From NCBI GenBank assembly GCA_910574995.1, contig CAJTCS010000009.1, forward strand, positions 1 through 64,000: DNA of 64,000 bases, given 5' to 3'. Shown piece by piece: positions 1 through 6,950 of this stretch. Position numbers and translations under genes: made by a program. The notes under the pieces were generated by a model. It saw only the letters and a program-made list of their open reading frames with translations, did not search any database and was not told where the DNA came from. Source of the DNA: Oscillospiraceae bacterium. GTDB taxonomy: Bacteria; Bacillota; Clostridia; Oscillospirales; Acutalibacteraceae. The number at the start of each line of letters is the position of its first letter. Position 1 is the stretch's first letter.

Positions 1-51
1 TGCGGTATGGATATGGAGGGGACAGATGCCGGGCCTCATTTAGAAATGTAA
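1..51 (+). CDS. C-terminal tail of a gene that starts outside the window
   Basis: Frame 1 is open from the first base and ends with CGMDMEGTDAGPHLEM followed by TAA. Only 16 residues are visible and they match no family I recognise. It could be a chance open frame. No terminator follows directly; the first strong one is at 292-316. Confidence 0.25.
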   Translation, partial: CGMDMEGTDAGPHLEM

Positions 52-291
52 CCATTACGACGGATGGGAAAACCACACATATTTTTATAATTGGAAATGT
101 CAGTAGGGATTCGAATGGCGGTACTCGGCAGCGAAAAAGTAGGCATCTTTTTCGCAATACGTTTGTTTCGGGTTTTTCGAGATGCCGTAAACCCGCATAA
201 ATACTGGCTTTTTTGCGGTCAAACAGGCCGCAGGTATCTTTTTTATATGGTAAACACATGAATGGCATACAAAAAAGATGCCACCCCTGAA
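52..291. other. Non-coding stretch, nothing recognised
   Basis: No convincing ORF lies here. The sequence is AT-rich with short T and A runs. A motif reading 'ggcatctttttcgcaatacg' occurs at 142-161, and GATGCC occurs several times between 26 and 292, but no clear element results. Confidence 0.4.
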
Positions 292-316
292 AAACCGCGC
301 TGTGGCGCGGTTTTTT
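292..316 (+). terminator. Rho-independent terminator
   Basis: The stem ACCGCGC / GCGCGGT has a four-base loop (TGTG) and is followed by six T. It also has A residues before the stem, so it could work in both directions. Confidence 0.7.
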
Positions 317-340
317 GGCGTTCAATGGAGGCAAAGCAAC

Positions 341-461
341 GCCTGCTGTGCAGGCTTATGCTCAAACAACGCGCTGCGCGCTTATGTTGCAAACGACCGT
401 CACGGGGTGACGTGTTTTGGGAGTGATGCCAAAACGAAAGCAAACTTTCGTTCCCCCAAAA
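341..461. repeat. Run of four short hairpins (ICE non-coding region, possible oriT)
   Basis: Four stems follow each other: GCCTGC/GCAGGC (341-355), GCGC/GCGC with loop TGC (371-381), CGTCAC/GTGACG (398-412) and AACGAAAG/CTTTCGTT (433-452). The last lies within a wider TTTTGGG/CCCAAAA pairing (414-461). Loops are 3-4 bases. Such arrays occur in non-coding parts of conjugative elements, but no nic site can be assigned. Confidence 0.45.
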
Positions 462-535
462 GTGGGACTTGAACTGGCGTGGGAAAGAAAAAACACACAG
501 TGACGGAAAAGAATAACGAAAGAATTTTTTGAGAA

Positions 536-566
536 GGCTCACAGGAAAAACCTGTGGGCCTTTTTG
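536..566 (+). terminator. Probable rho-independent terminator
   Basis: The stem CACAGG (540-545) / CCTGTG (551-556) with an AAAAA loop is followed by GGCC and five T. Confidence 0.55.
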
Positions 567-767
567 CATTTCTGGAAAACTTTTATAAGGAGGAATGGCA
601 AGGCGTCAGGCTTTACAAACAACGCCATAGACCAGGCATACGAGAACTTTTATGAAAACGATGTTCATCTCGCCGCCGGCTCGATGAAATCGGATCCCAG
701 GCTTCCACCGGGAGCCTGCCGAGGCCAAGGTGATCCAGCGGGACAAAAGTTGAAGGAGGCATTGAAG

Positions 768-1024
768 ATGAACTTTGACAGAAGTAAGGTTGAACGAGTA
801 AGAGCGCAGTACCCGGTGGGCACGCGCATCGAACTGCAAAGGGCTGTGCAACGACGAACCGGGGCTGCCGCCTGGCCGGCAGCCGGACGGTGGTGGAGGT
901 GGACGGCCAGCCTGCCCTGCTCATGGAATAGGATAACGGACGGTCGTTGAGCCTCTTACCCGGAGAAGAGGCTTTCCGTGTGGCTGGGCAGGCCCAGGAA
1001 CCCGGCCCCACCATGCAGCTATGA
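768..1024 (+). pseudogene. DUF4314 family protein, decayed
   Basis: The start is clear: ATG at 768 with GGAGG nine bases upstream. The first residues, MNFDRSKVERVRAQYPVGTR, match the usual opening of DUF4314 proteins, small proteins of unknown function found mostly on clostridial integrative elements. After IEL the reading moves to a second frame (KGLCNDEPGLPPG) and then to a third (SRTVVEVDGQPALLME). There the expected tryptophan codon before DNGRSLSLLPGEEAF is TAG. With at least two frameshifts and one stop, the gene is dead. The last piece ends at the TGA at 1022-1024. Confidence 0.75.
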
Positions 1025-1198
1025 GAAACAGGCCATGGCAAAGGGGTCCTCCTCAACAAAAATCCATAGGAGCAGATTGGGCTGAGAAAACACATGGGAA
1101 AATTCGGCGGTATGCAAAAACGGGACGGCCTATTTTTACAGAAACCATAGACAATTCCCAGCCCGTCCGGTATACTTAAAAAATAAAAGAAAGAGAAC

Positions 1199-1230
1199 TT
1201 GACAAAATTAGTTCTATATAGCACTATATT
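1199..1230 (+). promoter_or_regulatory. Promoter region with palindromic operator for the MarR gene
   Basis: A consensus -35 box TTGACA (1199-1204) precedes an inverted repeat ATATAG-CA-CTATAT (1216-1229). The best -10 candidate, TATATT (1225-1230), has a long 20-base spacer and overlaps the palindrome. A MarR dimer bound here would block its own promoter. The palindrome is clear; the -10 is uncertain. Confidence 0.5.
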
Positions 1231-1244
1231 GGAGAGAGCTGCGT

Positions 1245-1745
1245 ATGACAACCAGAACAGGGTTCCTCATCACACAAATCAAGCAGGTCCAGGCACGGGT
1301 ATTCCAGCGGCTGCTGGATGGCTGTGGTATTGACGCTTTTAACGGGGCGCAGGGACGTATTTTATATGTCCTCTGGCAGAGGGACGGCGTGCCGATTGCT
1401 GCCTTAGTGCAAGAAACCGGCCTGGCAAAAAACACCCTTACCGCTATGCTGGCACGTATGGAAGAGCAGGGCCTGGTCACCCGGGAAGCCGGGCCCAAGG
1501 ACCGCCGGCAAGTGGTTATCCGCTTGACCAAAAAGGCGCGGGGGCTGCAAGAACCCTACGAGCAAGTTTCACAAGAAATGAATGAGGTGTTTTACCGGGG
1601 CCTTACGCAGGAGGACGCCAATTTGTTAGACAGCCTGTTGGACAAGGTGCTGCTGAACCTGGCAGAGCAGGAAGCGCGGCTGAAACAATCACAAAAAAAC
1701 GGAGGGAAAGACCATGGGGAAAATAAAAGGGAAATTGGGCAATGA
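1245..1745 (+). CDS. MarR family transcriptional regulator
   Basis: This 166-residue protein has the size and layout of MarR winged-helix repressors: an N-terminal dimer helix, then a helix-turn-helix and wing at about residues 45-95 (stretches 'ALVQETGLAKNTLTAMLARM' and 'GLVTREAGPKDRRQVVIRLT'), and a C-terminal helix pair. The DxR wing signature (KDRRQ) is present. ATG 1245 follows a GGAGAG box. A palindrome overlaps its promoter, which suggests autorepression. The downstream flavin reductase gene overlaps its 3' end by 32 bases, so the two are probably co-translated and the regulator probably controls the reductase. The inducing ligand cannot be told. Confidence 0.9.
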   Translation: MTTRTGFLITQIKQVQARVFQRLLDGCGIDAFNGAQGRILYVLWQRDGVPIAALVQETGLAKNTLTAMLARMEEQGLVTREAGPKDRRQVVIRLTKKARGLQEPYEQVSQEMNEVFYRGLTQEDANLLDSLLDKVLLNLAEQEARLKQSQKNGGKDHGENKREIGQ

Positions 1746-2301
1746 TTTTTGCCCCCAGGCCCTATTTTTGTATGGGAATTATCAAGAGGACGGCACGCCC
1801 CACTTTGGCCTGTTCTGTTGGGCCACTTACTGCCATATTCGGGACGGCGGGGAGGAAGGCTTGGGGTTCGTCACCTGTATCGGCGAAGAGAAACTGACAA
1901 AAGACCTCATACGCCAGCAGGGCGTTTTTTCGGCTAATTTAGTAACCGAGCCGCTGCTGCCCCTGGCCGATTATTATGGCACGGTAAGCAGCCGGGAGAA
2001 TCCCCATAAAATGGAACGCCTGCCTTCCGTGGAGCCTGGCCAGGTACTGCGTGTGCCCACCATTGCGGAAAGCCCGGTGAGCTTTGAACTGAAGGTGTTG
2101 GAAGAACGCAATATAGCTACGGGGAGCGACCTGTTCCTCTGCCGCGTCTGTAATGTGATGGTGGATGAAAAATTTGCCAACAGCCCGCTGCCCTTCCACC
2201 AATCGCTGCTGAAAGCCGCCCCGGTGGTTGCGGCAGGTGCAGCCCGGTATGCTTCCCTGGACGGGAAGGATATGGGGGCTTGGGGAGAAGCGAAAGCGTA
2301 A
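1714..2301 (+). CDS. Flavin reductase family protein
   Basis: This 195-residue protein matches the flavin reductase-like, FMN-binding split-barrel family in size and in stretches such as GLGFVTCIGEEKLTKDLI and QGVFSANLVTEPLLPLADYYGTVS, which correspond to the FMN-binding core. These proteins bind FMN and either reduce free flavin or act as small flavoproteins in redox stress. ATG 1714 has GGAGGG seven bases upstream and lies inside the end of the MarR gene, a typical stress-response pair. A hairpin at 2328-2349 (CAAGGGCCT/AGGCCCTTG) follows the gene and may end the transcript, though no T run follows. Confidence 0.85.
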   Translation: MGKIKGKLGNDFCPQALFLYGNYQEDGTPHFGLFCWATYCHIRDGGEEGLGFVTCIGEEKLTKDLIRQQGVFSANLVTEPLLPLADYYGTVSSRENPHKMERLPSVEPGQVLRVPTIAESPVSFELKVLEERNIATGSDLFLCRVCNVMVDEKFANSPLPFHQSLLKAAPVVAAGAARYASLDGKDMGAWGEAKA

Positions 2302-2445
2302 CTGGAATAGCCCGCCACCAGCAGATACAAGGGCCTAAGGAGGCCCTTGTAAGGACAACTGAACAACGCAAGATTTACTGGAAAAGCCCTCTGAGAAATG
2401 GGGCGGTGGCGTAAGAAAACATTTTAAGCGAGGGCCGGCGTAGCG

Positions 2446-2851
2446 TTAAGCTGCGCCGGCTTTCGCACTATTCTCGTCTTGGGCAGTTTGGGATTGCTCC
2501 CGCGCTCCCACAAAATCAAACGCACCAATGAAGTTATAGACAATCTCAATCTCCCGGATTTTCACCCGCTTCTGCCGTTCGTCGGTCGTGTAGGTTTCGG
2601 ACACCCTGATCTGTTCCACGAACTCACACAGGATAGTAGCGTCAAGCTGGGTTATGTCCGTGTACTTCTTTCCCATGGAAATGAACTTCCTGACGTTGGT
2701 TTTCTTCTGCTCCTGCTGTTTCACTTCCCGCCCCAGGGTTTCCACGACGGCCTTTAACTGTTCCTGCTCCTGTTCATAGTCGCGGGACAGCTTGATAAAC
2801 CGATCATCGGACAGCTTGCCGGAAATATTGTCCTCAGAGAGCTTTTGTCAA
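2446..2851 (-). pseudogene. C-terminal fragment of a large serine recombinase (DUF4368)
   Basis: On the minus strand the frame reads KLSEDNISGKLSDDRF, then a glutamate/glutamine-rich coiled coil (YEQEQEQLKAVVETLGREVK), then LCEFVEQIRVSE and IREIEIVYNFIGAFDF before the stop at 2446. This is the C-terminal part (coiled coil plus DUF4368) of TndX/TnpX-like large serine recombinases that move clostridial integrative elements. The catalytic resolvase domain and most of the recombinase domain are absent; homology stops abruptly near 2851, where unrelated AT-rich DNA begins. It is a dead fragment left by deletion, and it is on the opposite strand to the fragment at 4904-5305. Confidence 0.8.
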
Positions 2852-3092
2852 GGGTAAATTAGAAACTTTTCTGCAAAGCAGGCTTTTTTCGCTTGTTGCT
2901 TAATAATTTCGTTGACATGCTTGAATATATAGCAAGATGTTATCCGTGTCCGAAGCAATGCCGCCCCTTTCCAGACAGAGATAACCTCAACAAGGAGTGG
3001 GACAGTTTCTGTAAGGGATTACACCAGCTATCAGCAGCGCTACAACTCTCTTTCCTGGCTGGTTAAGGCCGATGATGTGTCCGGGAGGGTAA

Positions 3093-3629
3093 ATGCCTGT
3101 TATTAAAGAAAGAACAAGGATAGCCGACGCATTAGGCATCGGCAGGTCAACAGTTTACTATTACCTGGTAGCCATGGCGCAGCGCGGCATGATATCCTAT
3201 GAAAACGGCGTAATTTACACAGAAAAGATACGCAAGCTGACACCGGAGGTCAACCAAGCGGCACTGGTAGGCTCTATCCCCTGCGGCGAACCGGACGAGC
3301 GGGAAGCCATGGTGGAAGAATACATCCCCCTCCCGGTTTCCGTGTTTGGCAGCGGGGATTTCTATGTCCTGCGCGCTTCCGGCGATTCTATGACGGATGC
3401 GCAGATTGACTCCGGCGACCTGGTTGTGATTGAAAAAACAAGTACCGCAAATGTGGGGGATATCGTTGTAGCCTTGACAGACGACCATCTGAGTACCTTA
3501 AAGCGCCTTTGCTTTAACGGGCAGATGGGCCGCTACTACCTTCATCCTGAAAATGCGGAGTATGAGGATATTTATGTAAGCACGCTGATTGTCCAGGGCG
3601 TAGCCCGCCATATTATTAAGGCGCTGTGA
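3093..3629 (+). CDS. S24 family (LexA/UmuD-like) transcriptional regulator
   Basis: This 178-residue protein has a short winged-helix-like N-terminus (TRIADALGIGRSTVYYYLVA, residues 8-27) and a complete S24 peptidase domain. Visible signatures are the self-cleavage region LVGSIPCGEP with a Cys64-Gly65 bond, the catalytic serine in ASGDSM (Ser99) and the catalytic lysine in STLKRL (Lys137). The Cys-Gly bond is what UmuD uses; LexA usually has Ala-Gly. ATG 3093 directly follows an in-frame stop and a GGGAGG box. The DNA-binding part is shorter than in LexA, so the first helix may have been lost. It likely controls an integrative element or SOS-linked genes, together with the ImmA-type peptidase gene downstream. 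Confidence 0.8.
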   Translation: MPVIKERTRIADALGIGRSTVYYYLVAMAQRGMISYENGVIYTEKIRKLTPEVNQAALVGSIPCGEPDEREAMVEEYIPLPVSVFGSGDFYVLRASGDSMTDAQIDSGDLVVIEKTSTANVGDIVVALTDDHLSTLKRLCFNGQMGRYYLHPENAEYEDIYVSTLIVQGVARHIIKAL

Positions 3630-3749
3630 TGGCGAGCGGTATAACCATGGGAATTTCGCTGGGCATACAACACAGCCCGTGCGGTTATTATCATACGCAG
3701 GGACCGGGTTTGCCTATGTGCAGGGCTGGCCCCGCAGGAGGTGTACAAC

Positions 3750-4466
3750 TTGAATTCTTGTTTTACAGACATGGAAATCGAGGAACTGACGGAGGGGCTG
3801 ATACGCCAATTCCTAGGGCAGCAGTCAATTCCGCTGCAGGTGGACATGGAGGGATTTCTCACCAGCTATTTGAAACTCCCCCTTAAATACCGCAGTTTTG
3901 CGGAAGAAGATTCCAGCAAAATTGGTTTTATTTTAGATGGCATAACGCCCCTCCGGGTCATGGCAGGGCGGAGGCCAATACGGGAGGTTTTTCCGAGAGG
4001 GACGGTTGTGCTGGAAGAAAGCCTGCTGAACCGGGACGAGGAAGGCTGGAGGCGCTTCACCATTGCCCATGAAGCGGGGCATTACATCATGGACAGGACG
4101 GTCACAATGGCATCTTTCCATCGGGAGTATGATAGGGAACGCACCTACAGCCCCCAGGAGCTGAAAGAACTGCTGAGTTTCCAGGAGGCGCGGATGGACA
4201 GGCTGGCAGCGGCGCTGCTCACGCCCCGGTTTATGGTGCATGAGGTGCTGGAAAGGTTTGGTGTTTCCGGGCCGCTGCCACTTTACGGAAACAACCTTCT
4301 GCGCCTGGAGGACAAACTGCTGGTGCGGAAGATGGCCGGTGCGATGGGGGTTTCCTATACGGCTTTCCTTATCCGCTTAAAAGAGCTGGCCCTTGTAAAA
4401 CGGCACGACATTTCTGAGTACATCGCCTATGAAATTGGCCTTGGAAACGAGGTGATGGCGTTATGA
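3750..4466 (+). CDS. ImmA/IrrE family metallo-endopeptidase
   Basis: The zinc-binding HEAGH motif (about residues 107-111 from the TTG start, in RRFTIAHEAGHYIMDR) and an overall length near 238 residues identify an ImmA/IrrE-type peptidase. ImmA (ICEBs1) and IrrE (Deinococcus) cleave a partner repressor after DNA damage. I chose TTG 3750 because AGGAGG lies at 3736-3741, eight bases upstream; the GTG at 3741 would overlap that box. The partner is probably the S24 regulator 120 bases upstream or a lost element repressor. The stop overlaps the start of the zinc-ribbon gene (ATGA), so the two are translationally coupled. Confidence 0.85.
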   Translation: MNSCFTDMEIEELTEGLIRQFLGQQSIPLQVDMEGFLTSYLKLPLKYRSFAEEDSSKIGFILDGITPLRVMAGRRPIREVFPRGTVVLEESLLNRDEEGWRRFTIAHEAGHYIMDRTVTMASFHREYDRERTYSPQELKELLSFQEARMDRLAAALLTPRFMVHEVLERFGVSGPLPLYGNNLLRLEDKLLVRKMAGAMGVSYTAFLIRLKELALVKRHDISEYIAYEIGLGNEVMAL

Positions 4467-4741
4467 ATACCGTACAATCATACCGCCAGACCTCCGTGAG
4501 CAAGGATAATTTATATAAGCTCCGGCTTTCCCGCCGTGAAACGGAAAGGCTTTCCCTGCGGGATATCCGCTGCCCCTACTGCGGCTATCTTGTGAAACGG
4601 GTGTTTTCCGATGTTACCGGCCACAAGATGGTACATTGCAGGAAATGCAAAGAGGAATACCCGGTCAACCTGGGTTATTTCCGGCGTGTTAACCACCGGA
4701 AAAGGTACGATGGCTTTCACTTCCATCGTCAGAACAGATAA
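4463..4741 (+). CDS. Small zinc-ribbon protein
   Basis: This 92-residue basic protein has two Cys pairs, CPYC (37-40) and CRKC (59-62), that would bind one zinc ion. The flanking residues are rich in Arg and Lys (KLRLSRRETERLSLRDIR; YFRRVNHRKRYDG). It resembles small Com-like or nucleic-acid-binding zinc ribbons of mobile elements. It overlaps the ImmA-like gene by four bases (ATGA), so it belongs to the same operon. No specific function can be assigned. Confidence 0.65.
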   Translation: MNTVQSYRQTSVSKDNLYKLRLSRRETERLSLRDIRCPYCGYLVKRVFSDVTGHKMVHCRKCKEEYPVNLGYFRRVNHRKRYDGFHFHRQNR

Positions 4742-4903
4742 TTGAATAGAGAACCCTACAACTTATAATCGAGCAAGCGGAGAGAAACCGGGGAAACCCG
4801 GCGGAGACTGCCAACCTTGTACGGCGCTTTTGCTTGCTCGATGATGCCTTGTGCGGTGTTATAAGTCCTTCCCGCTGTGTTCGGGAAAGGACATTTGAAC
4901 ATC

Positions 4904-5305
4904 TGCATTGTGTTTGCACAGTTGGAGCGAGAAACCATCCAGAAGCGGGTGCAGGACGCATGGTACGCCAGGTGTCAGCGTGGCTTCAAAATGGGTGGAC
5001 ACGCCCCCTATGGATTTCGGACGGAACCTATCATCATTGACGGCATCCACACCAAGAAGCTGGTGATTGAACCGACCGAGGTGGCATTTGTGCGGCAGAT
5101 GTACGAGATGTATGTTGACCCGCGCATCTCGCTCCACGACATAGCCACCCAGCTTACGGCCCAAGGTGTGAGGTCGTTCTTTGAAAAGCCGTTTTCCAGG
5201 TCAACGATCAGCCTTATCCTCCGCAATCCAATTTACGCAAAGGCGGCGTTAGATAACGATACTTCCCAAAACACAAGAAAATCAATGGGTATGGGCGACA
5301 GGTAA
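4904..5305 (+). pseudogene. Internal fragment of a serine recombinase
   Basis: The reading frame enters recombinase homology at FAQLERETIQKRVQ and continues through the recombinase (PF07508) domain: GFKMGGHAPYGFRT, TEVAFVRQMYEMYV, LHDIATQLTAQGV and ISLILRNPIYA. The N-terminal resolvase domain with the catalytic serine, the zinc ribbon and the C-terminus are missing. The frame ends in unrelated residues and a stop at 5305. ATG 4877 is only a chance start. It is on the opposite strand to the other recombinase remnant, so at least two deletions or one inversion happened here. Confidence 0.8.
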
Positions 5306-5325
5306 GTATGGTATGTACGAAACAA

Positions 5326-5368
5326 AAAGCGGCGTTCTCCGCCTCGCTTTGGCTGGGAACGCCGCTTT
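5326..5368. terminator. Hairpin upstream of the RepA-like gene
   Basis: The twelve-base arms AAAGCGGCGTTC (5326-5337) and GAACGCCGCTTT (5357-5368) form a strong stem with a 19-base loop. It would isolate the following gene from upstream transcription or work as an attenuator. Confidence 0.5.
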
Positions 5369-5389
5369 ATGCGCTGAAAGGAGCAGAAA

Positions 5390-5712
5390 TGACAGTATTT
5401 CATGTTGCGAAGAACACAAATTACACAGTCATGTCTAATCATCATTTGCGGAACCGGGAGCTATCCCTAAAAGCCAAGGGCCTGCTGTCGCAGATGCTCA
5501 GTCTCCCGGAAAAGTGGGACTACACCCTGCAAGGACTGGCCCACATCAACCGGGAACAGCTTGACGCCATCCGTCAGTCCGTCCACGAGCTGGAGCGAGC
5601 CGGGTATATCGTGCGGGTGAGGGAACGGGACAGCCGGGGACGGCTGCGGGTAGCGGAGTACACTATCTACGAAGAACCCCAGCCGCCGTCCAGTCAACCG
5701 GCGTTGGAATAA
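5390..5712 (+). pseudogene. RepA-like helix-turn-helix protein, truncated
   Basis: The first 107 residues match the N-terminal domain of the replication-initiator-like helix-turn-helix proteins carried by clostridial integrative elements (TVFHVAKNTNYTVMSNHHLR; LSLKAKGLLSQMLSLPEKWD; NREQLDAIRQSVHELERAGY). ATG 5390 has AAGGAG eight bases upstream. Intact relatives are more than twice as long. Here TAA follows PPSSQPALE, and the same frame continues with recognisable family residues (GKPMLENPM; NKDISKYRK) broken by further stops at about 5749, 5767 and 5803. The C-terminal half was therefore lost by point decay, not by deletion. The remaining domain could still be made. Confidence 0.65.
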
Positions 5713-5951
5713 CCTGCGTCGGGAAAACCGATGTTGGAAAATCCTATGTAGGTAAATTTGACGCAATAAAATAAAGATATAAGTAAATACAGAAAAATCA
5801 AGTAAAGACTTATCAATTACCCATTCCTTTCCTATCCTTTCCCCTACCCCCTTCCTTGGAGGACAAGCGGCAAAGCCGCCGGAAGGGAATGGAACGGAAG
5901 CGAAAAGCAGAGAGGTCAAATCGTAGCAAGGGTTGTCGTGAACATTATCTG

Positions 5952-6029
5952 ACCCGCAGAAACCGTACAGACGCGAAGCGGGTGTACGGTTTCTGCGGGT
6001 GTCACAAGAGGGCCTGCGGCCCTCTTGTG
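5952..6029. repeat. Two perfect hairpins side by side
   Basis: The first has 18-base arms, ACCCGCAGAAACCGTACA (5952-5969) and its exact complement (5983-6000), around a 13-base loop. The second has 12-base arms, CACAAGAGGGCC (6003-6014) and its complement (6018-6029), around TGC. Neither has a T run, so they look structural rather than terminators. Confidence 0.8.
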
Positions 6030-6132
6030 TGGCGGCTGTGTGACAGCACAGTTTACAGTCTATCAGAAGCCAGGGACAGGAGCGCCGGAGTGTCGGCCTC
6101 CCGCCCTGACTTTTTGTGTCATTCTGTACGCC

Positions 6133-6330
6133 GTTAGAAGCCCGTTTTGGCGGGTGCAGGTCAAATCGTACCGCCCCCCTATCGACCACAGCCGGAAAGC
6201 CTTGAAATGGCAGGGCTGTTCTGCCTCTAAAGCGTTACATATCAGCCCTATCTTGGCGGCAGGGGTTTCTCGCCCATTTCTACACAGTTAGAAACCCGTT
6301 TTTGAGGGGACGGGTCAAATCGTATTACCC
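6133..6330. repeat. Imperfect direct repeat of about 45 bases
   Basis: Copy one starts at 6133 (GTTAGAAGCCCGTTTT) and copy two at 6287 (GTTAGAAACCCGTTTT). Both continue through GGTCAAATCGTA and a C run. A third GGTCAAATCGTA without the upstream part lies at 5916. Repeats spaced by 150-245 bases could be protein-binding sites of the origin. Confidence 0.65.
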
Positions 6331-6392
6331 CCTGTATGACCGCCTCTTGAACGTCCTGAAAACAGGCCGCCGGATAGGGCCTAAATGCGTAG

Positions 6393-6542
6393 GCTGGCGG
6401 GCTGATTTATGTAAACGGGAAGATAGAAGAATGGTCGCTGCCCAATGTCCGCAATTTTACAGAGCCGGAAGCCGCCAGGCAGCTTTGCGGTTCCATCATC
6501 GAGCAGTATGGCGAATACGGCGCGCTGGCCATGGAAACATAA
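6393..6542 (+). pseudogene. Fragment of an unidentified mobile-element gene
   Basis: An open frame without a start codon reads LIYVNGKIEEWSLPNVRNFT, then EPEAARQLCGSIIEQYGEYG, and ends at TAA 6540-6542. An in-frame TAG precedes it at 6390. The composition looks like real protein and the reading is smooth, but I cannot name the family. Confidence 0.35.
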
Positions 6543-6623
6543 GGGTCACAGCTGGCGAATGCCCGCCAGTTTGCGATAAAACCACGGTGGGCTGCGTCCC
6601 ACAAAGAAAGCGAGGACATAAAA

Positions 6624-6815
6624 ATGACAAACGAGAAGAAAAAGTTGGCAAAGGCCCCTGAAATGAACCGGAAGCAGAATCTGGGCACATACGCTGTAGA
6701 GCGCGCTTGCTTTGGAAATTGCATTTGCTACTGCATGAGCCCCGGCATGGGTTGGGATCAGGAATATGCTAGACCATCAGGAACCTCATATAACGGAATG
6801 CGTACAGCAAGCTAA
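6624..6815 (+). pseudogene. Small ORF, probably truncated mobile-element gene
   Basis: ATG 6624 has a GCGAGGA box upstream. The first 29 residues (KKKLAKAPEMNRKQNLGTYA) look like a natural protein start; after AVERACFGNC the composition becomes irregular and Cys-rich, which suggests a junction or frameshift. The length is 63 residues. No function can be given. Confidence 0.35.
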
Positions 6816-6830
6816 TTATATTGAGAGAGA

Positions 6831-6860
6831 AAGGGCATAAGGCATTTTATGCCCTTTTTC
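6831..6860 (+). terminator. Rho-independent terminator
   Basis: The stem AAGGGCATA (6831-6839) / TATGCCCTT (6848-6856) is followed by TTTTC. It separates the element remnants from the permease operon. Confidence 0.75.
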
Positions 6861-6889
6861 TTGCAAATCTATTAGACTTGTACTATAAT
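6861..6889 (+). promoter_or_regulatory. Promoter of the FtsX permease pair
   Basis: TTGCAA (6861-6866), a 17-base spacer and TATAAT (6884-6889) lie about 60 bases before the first permease start, directly after the terminator. Confidence 0.7.
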
Positions 6890-6950
6890 AAAAATCGAAA
6901 ATAAGTGCTTTTTCTGTATTTTTTATACTTTAAAAAAGGGGAGTCACACA

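Larger units (their letters stand above)
5713..6392. other. Non-coding block with hairpins and three-fold repeat (possible origin region)
   Basis: No intact gene is seen. The block holds the decayed tail of the RepA-like gene, two perfect hairpins (5952-6000 and 6003-6029) and three copies of GGTCAAATCGTA at 5916, 6160 and 6314. A location just downstream of an initiator-like gene fits a replication or transfer origin of the dead element. Confidence 0.5.
1..6830. mobile_element. Remnants of an integrative/conjugative element
   Basis: This stretch carries fragments typical of clostridial integrative elements (Tn1549/CTn-like): a DUF4314 remnant, two separate serine-recombinase fragments on opposite strands, a broken RepA-like helix-turn-helix gene, dense short hairpins and direct repeats. 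No intact relaxase, coupling ATPase or integrase is present, so the element is not mobile by itself. The intact small genes inside (MarR/flavin reductase and S24/ImmA/zinc ribbon) could be cargo or later arrivals. The borders are not defined; the left one may lie outside the window. Confidence 0.6.

Noticed and set aside
4761-4866. Nested inverted repeats (CGAGCAAGC/GCTTGCTCG and ACTTATAA/TTATAAGT) as an RNA or riboswitch
   Set aside because: The stems are short and far apart (about 50 and 90 bases), and the middle does not fold with them in an evident way. It may be a scrap of a mobile-element gene on the minus strand. Not strong enough for a feature.
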